Part shown: positions 5,671 to 6,155 of the stretch, piece after piece
Layout: each line of letters opens with the position of its first letter
Numbering within the stretch: position 1 is the first letter of the stretch
Origin: Desulfobacteraceae bacterium
GTDB lineage: Bacteria; Desulfobacterota; Desulfobacteria; Desulfobacterales; JAABPS01
Assembly: GCA_011391835.1 (NCBI GenBank)
Contig: JAABPS010000173.1
Span: 1-6,155, forward strand
Reading direction: 5' to 3'
Length of the DNA stretch: 6,155 bases
Position numbers and translations under genes: made by a program
Notes under the pieces: generated by a model
The model's database searches: none
Told to the model about the DNA's origin: nothing
What the model saw: only the letters and a program-made list of their open reading frames with translations

Positions 5671-5731
5671 CCCGTTCCAAAAAGCAAGTTCGTATCAATT
5701 CAGTTCAATTTATTAATGAGGTTGTCTATAG

Positions 5732-6155
5732 GTGGGCCAAGCAGTGGAAAATCATATAAGGCGAAAAACATCACCCCGCTTTCTTTTTCTGGATATTAAT
5801 AAACGGTGCAATTTGCGATGTAAACACTGTCACTACTGGAGGAAGGACGATGGCGGCCGGGACCTATATTTATCTGCTTCGCAGCGGCATGCGATTCTTC
5901 AGGAATTCGCCGAGATAAATCCAAATGGAACTGTCGTCATCTGCGGTGGTGAAAGTATGCTGGACATTGACGATTATTTTTCGATTACCAGAGAATCTAT
6001 TCGGCTTGGAATCAGATGCTTTTCTGTTGTCAACGGGACGAAAGTCCAAACCTCATCCATAGCAGACCGGATGATTACGGAAGGTCCGAGCGAAATCACT
6101 CTCTCTATCAACAGCTATAAGCCGGAAATCCATGACGCAAGCCGAGGCGTTACAG
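5732..6155 (+). CDS. Radical SAM protein, N-terminal part (cut by window end)
   Basis: The first 141 codons of a radical S-adenosylmethionine enzyme are visible. LDINKRCNLRCKHC (20-33) carries the CxxxCxxC motif (C26, C30, C33) that holds the 4Fe-4S cluster used to cleave SAM, and VVICGGESML (68-77) contains the GGE motif that contacts SAM. The frame stays open to the right edge, so any C-terminal SPASM or other auxiliary-cluster domain is out of view. The frame opens right after a TAG at 5729-5731; GTG 5732 is chosen because GAGGT (5718-5722) sits 9 bases upstream. A second GTG at 5744 is possible. The first motif begins close to the N-terminus, so no RiPP-recognition domain precedes it. The enzyme class is certain. 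Peptide modification is suggested only by the neighbouring small-peptide and glycosyltransferase genes. Confidence 0.85.
   Translation, partial: MGQAVENHIRRKTSPRFLFLDINKRCNLRCKHCHYWRKDDGGRDLYLSASQRHAILQEFAEINPNGTVVICGGESMLDIDDYFSITRESIRLGIRCFSVVNGTKVQTSSIADRMITEGPSEITLSINSYKPEIHDASRGVT

Noticed and set aside
1..6155. CRISPR array, insertion sequence or att-type long repeats
   Set aside because: No regularly spaced long direct repeats, transposase motif or long terminal inverted repeats are visible on either strand.

Overview
The window looks bacterial. Start sites follow bacterial rules (clear Shine-Dalgarno sites at 2113-2120 and 5718-5722), genes are tightly packed with short overlaps, and there is one textbook sigma-70 type promoter. 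A small rubredoxin-like protein and a radical SAM enzyme fit an anaerobic or microaerophilic lifestyle, but the lineage cannot be fixed from the sequence. Base composition is patchy: the outer genes and the glycosyltransferase are moderately GC-balanced, while 1340-4450 is clearly AT-rich. This suggests an accessory stretch inserted between more ordinary genes.

Left block (1-1335). The 3' end of a TIGR01777-type NAD-dependent epimerase gene runs rightward and meets two leftward genes almost stop-to-stop. The leftward pair is an NAD(P)-binding, ketopantoate-reductase-like oxidoreductase and a 58-codon rubredoxin-like protein that overlaps its 3' end in another frame.

Middle block (1336-2800). 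An AT-rich divergent control region holds a candidate promoter for each direction and several inverted repeats. It precedes a two-gene unit: a DUF6036/AbiEii-like nucleotidyltransferase and an overlapping downstream protein with a C-terminal helix-turn-helix-like segment. The arrangement resembles a toxin-antitoxin or defence pair with possible autoregulation.

Spacer (2801-3167). This non-coding stretch contains a conspicuous GC-rich patch, which may be a dispersed repeat, a small RNA or a tiny ORF. It also holds a weak hairpin and a possible -10 box.

Right block (3168-6155). An unrecognised membrane-anchored protein of 425 residues, a 67-residue peptide and a family 2 glycosyltransferase with a C-terminal membrane segment follow one another with an 8-base overlap and a zero-base gap, so they are probably one operon. 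A terminator-like hairpin sits on the glycosyltransferase stop. Then a strong promoter (TTGACA, 17 bases, TATACT) drives a radical SAM protein that runs off the right edge. A small peptide, a glycosyltransferase, a membrane protein and a radical SAM enzyme together are the most interesting part of the window. They could form a peptide-modification (RiPP-like) system, but this is inference, because the peptide matches no family I recognise and the radical SAM gene has its own promoter.
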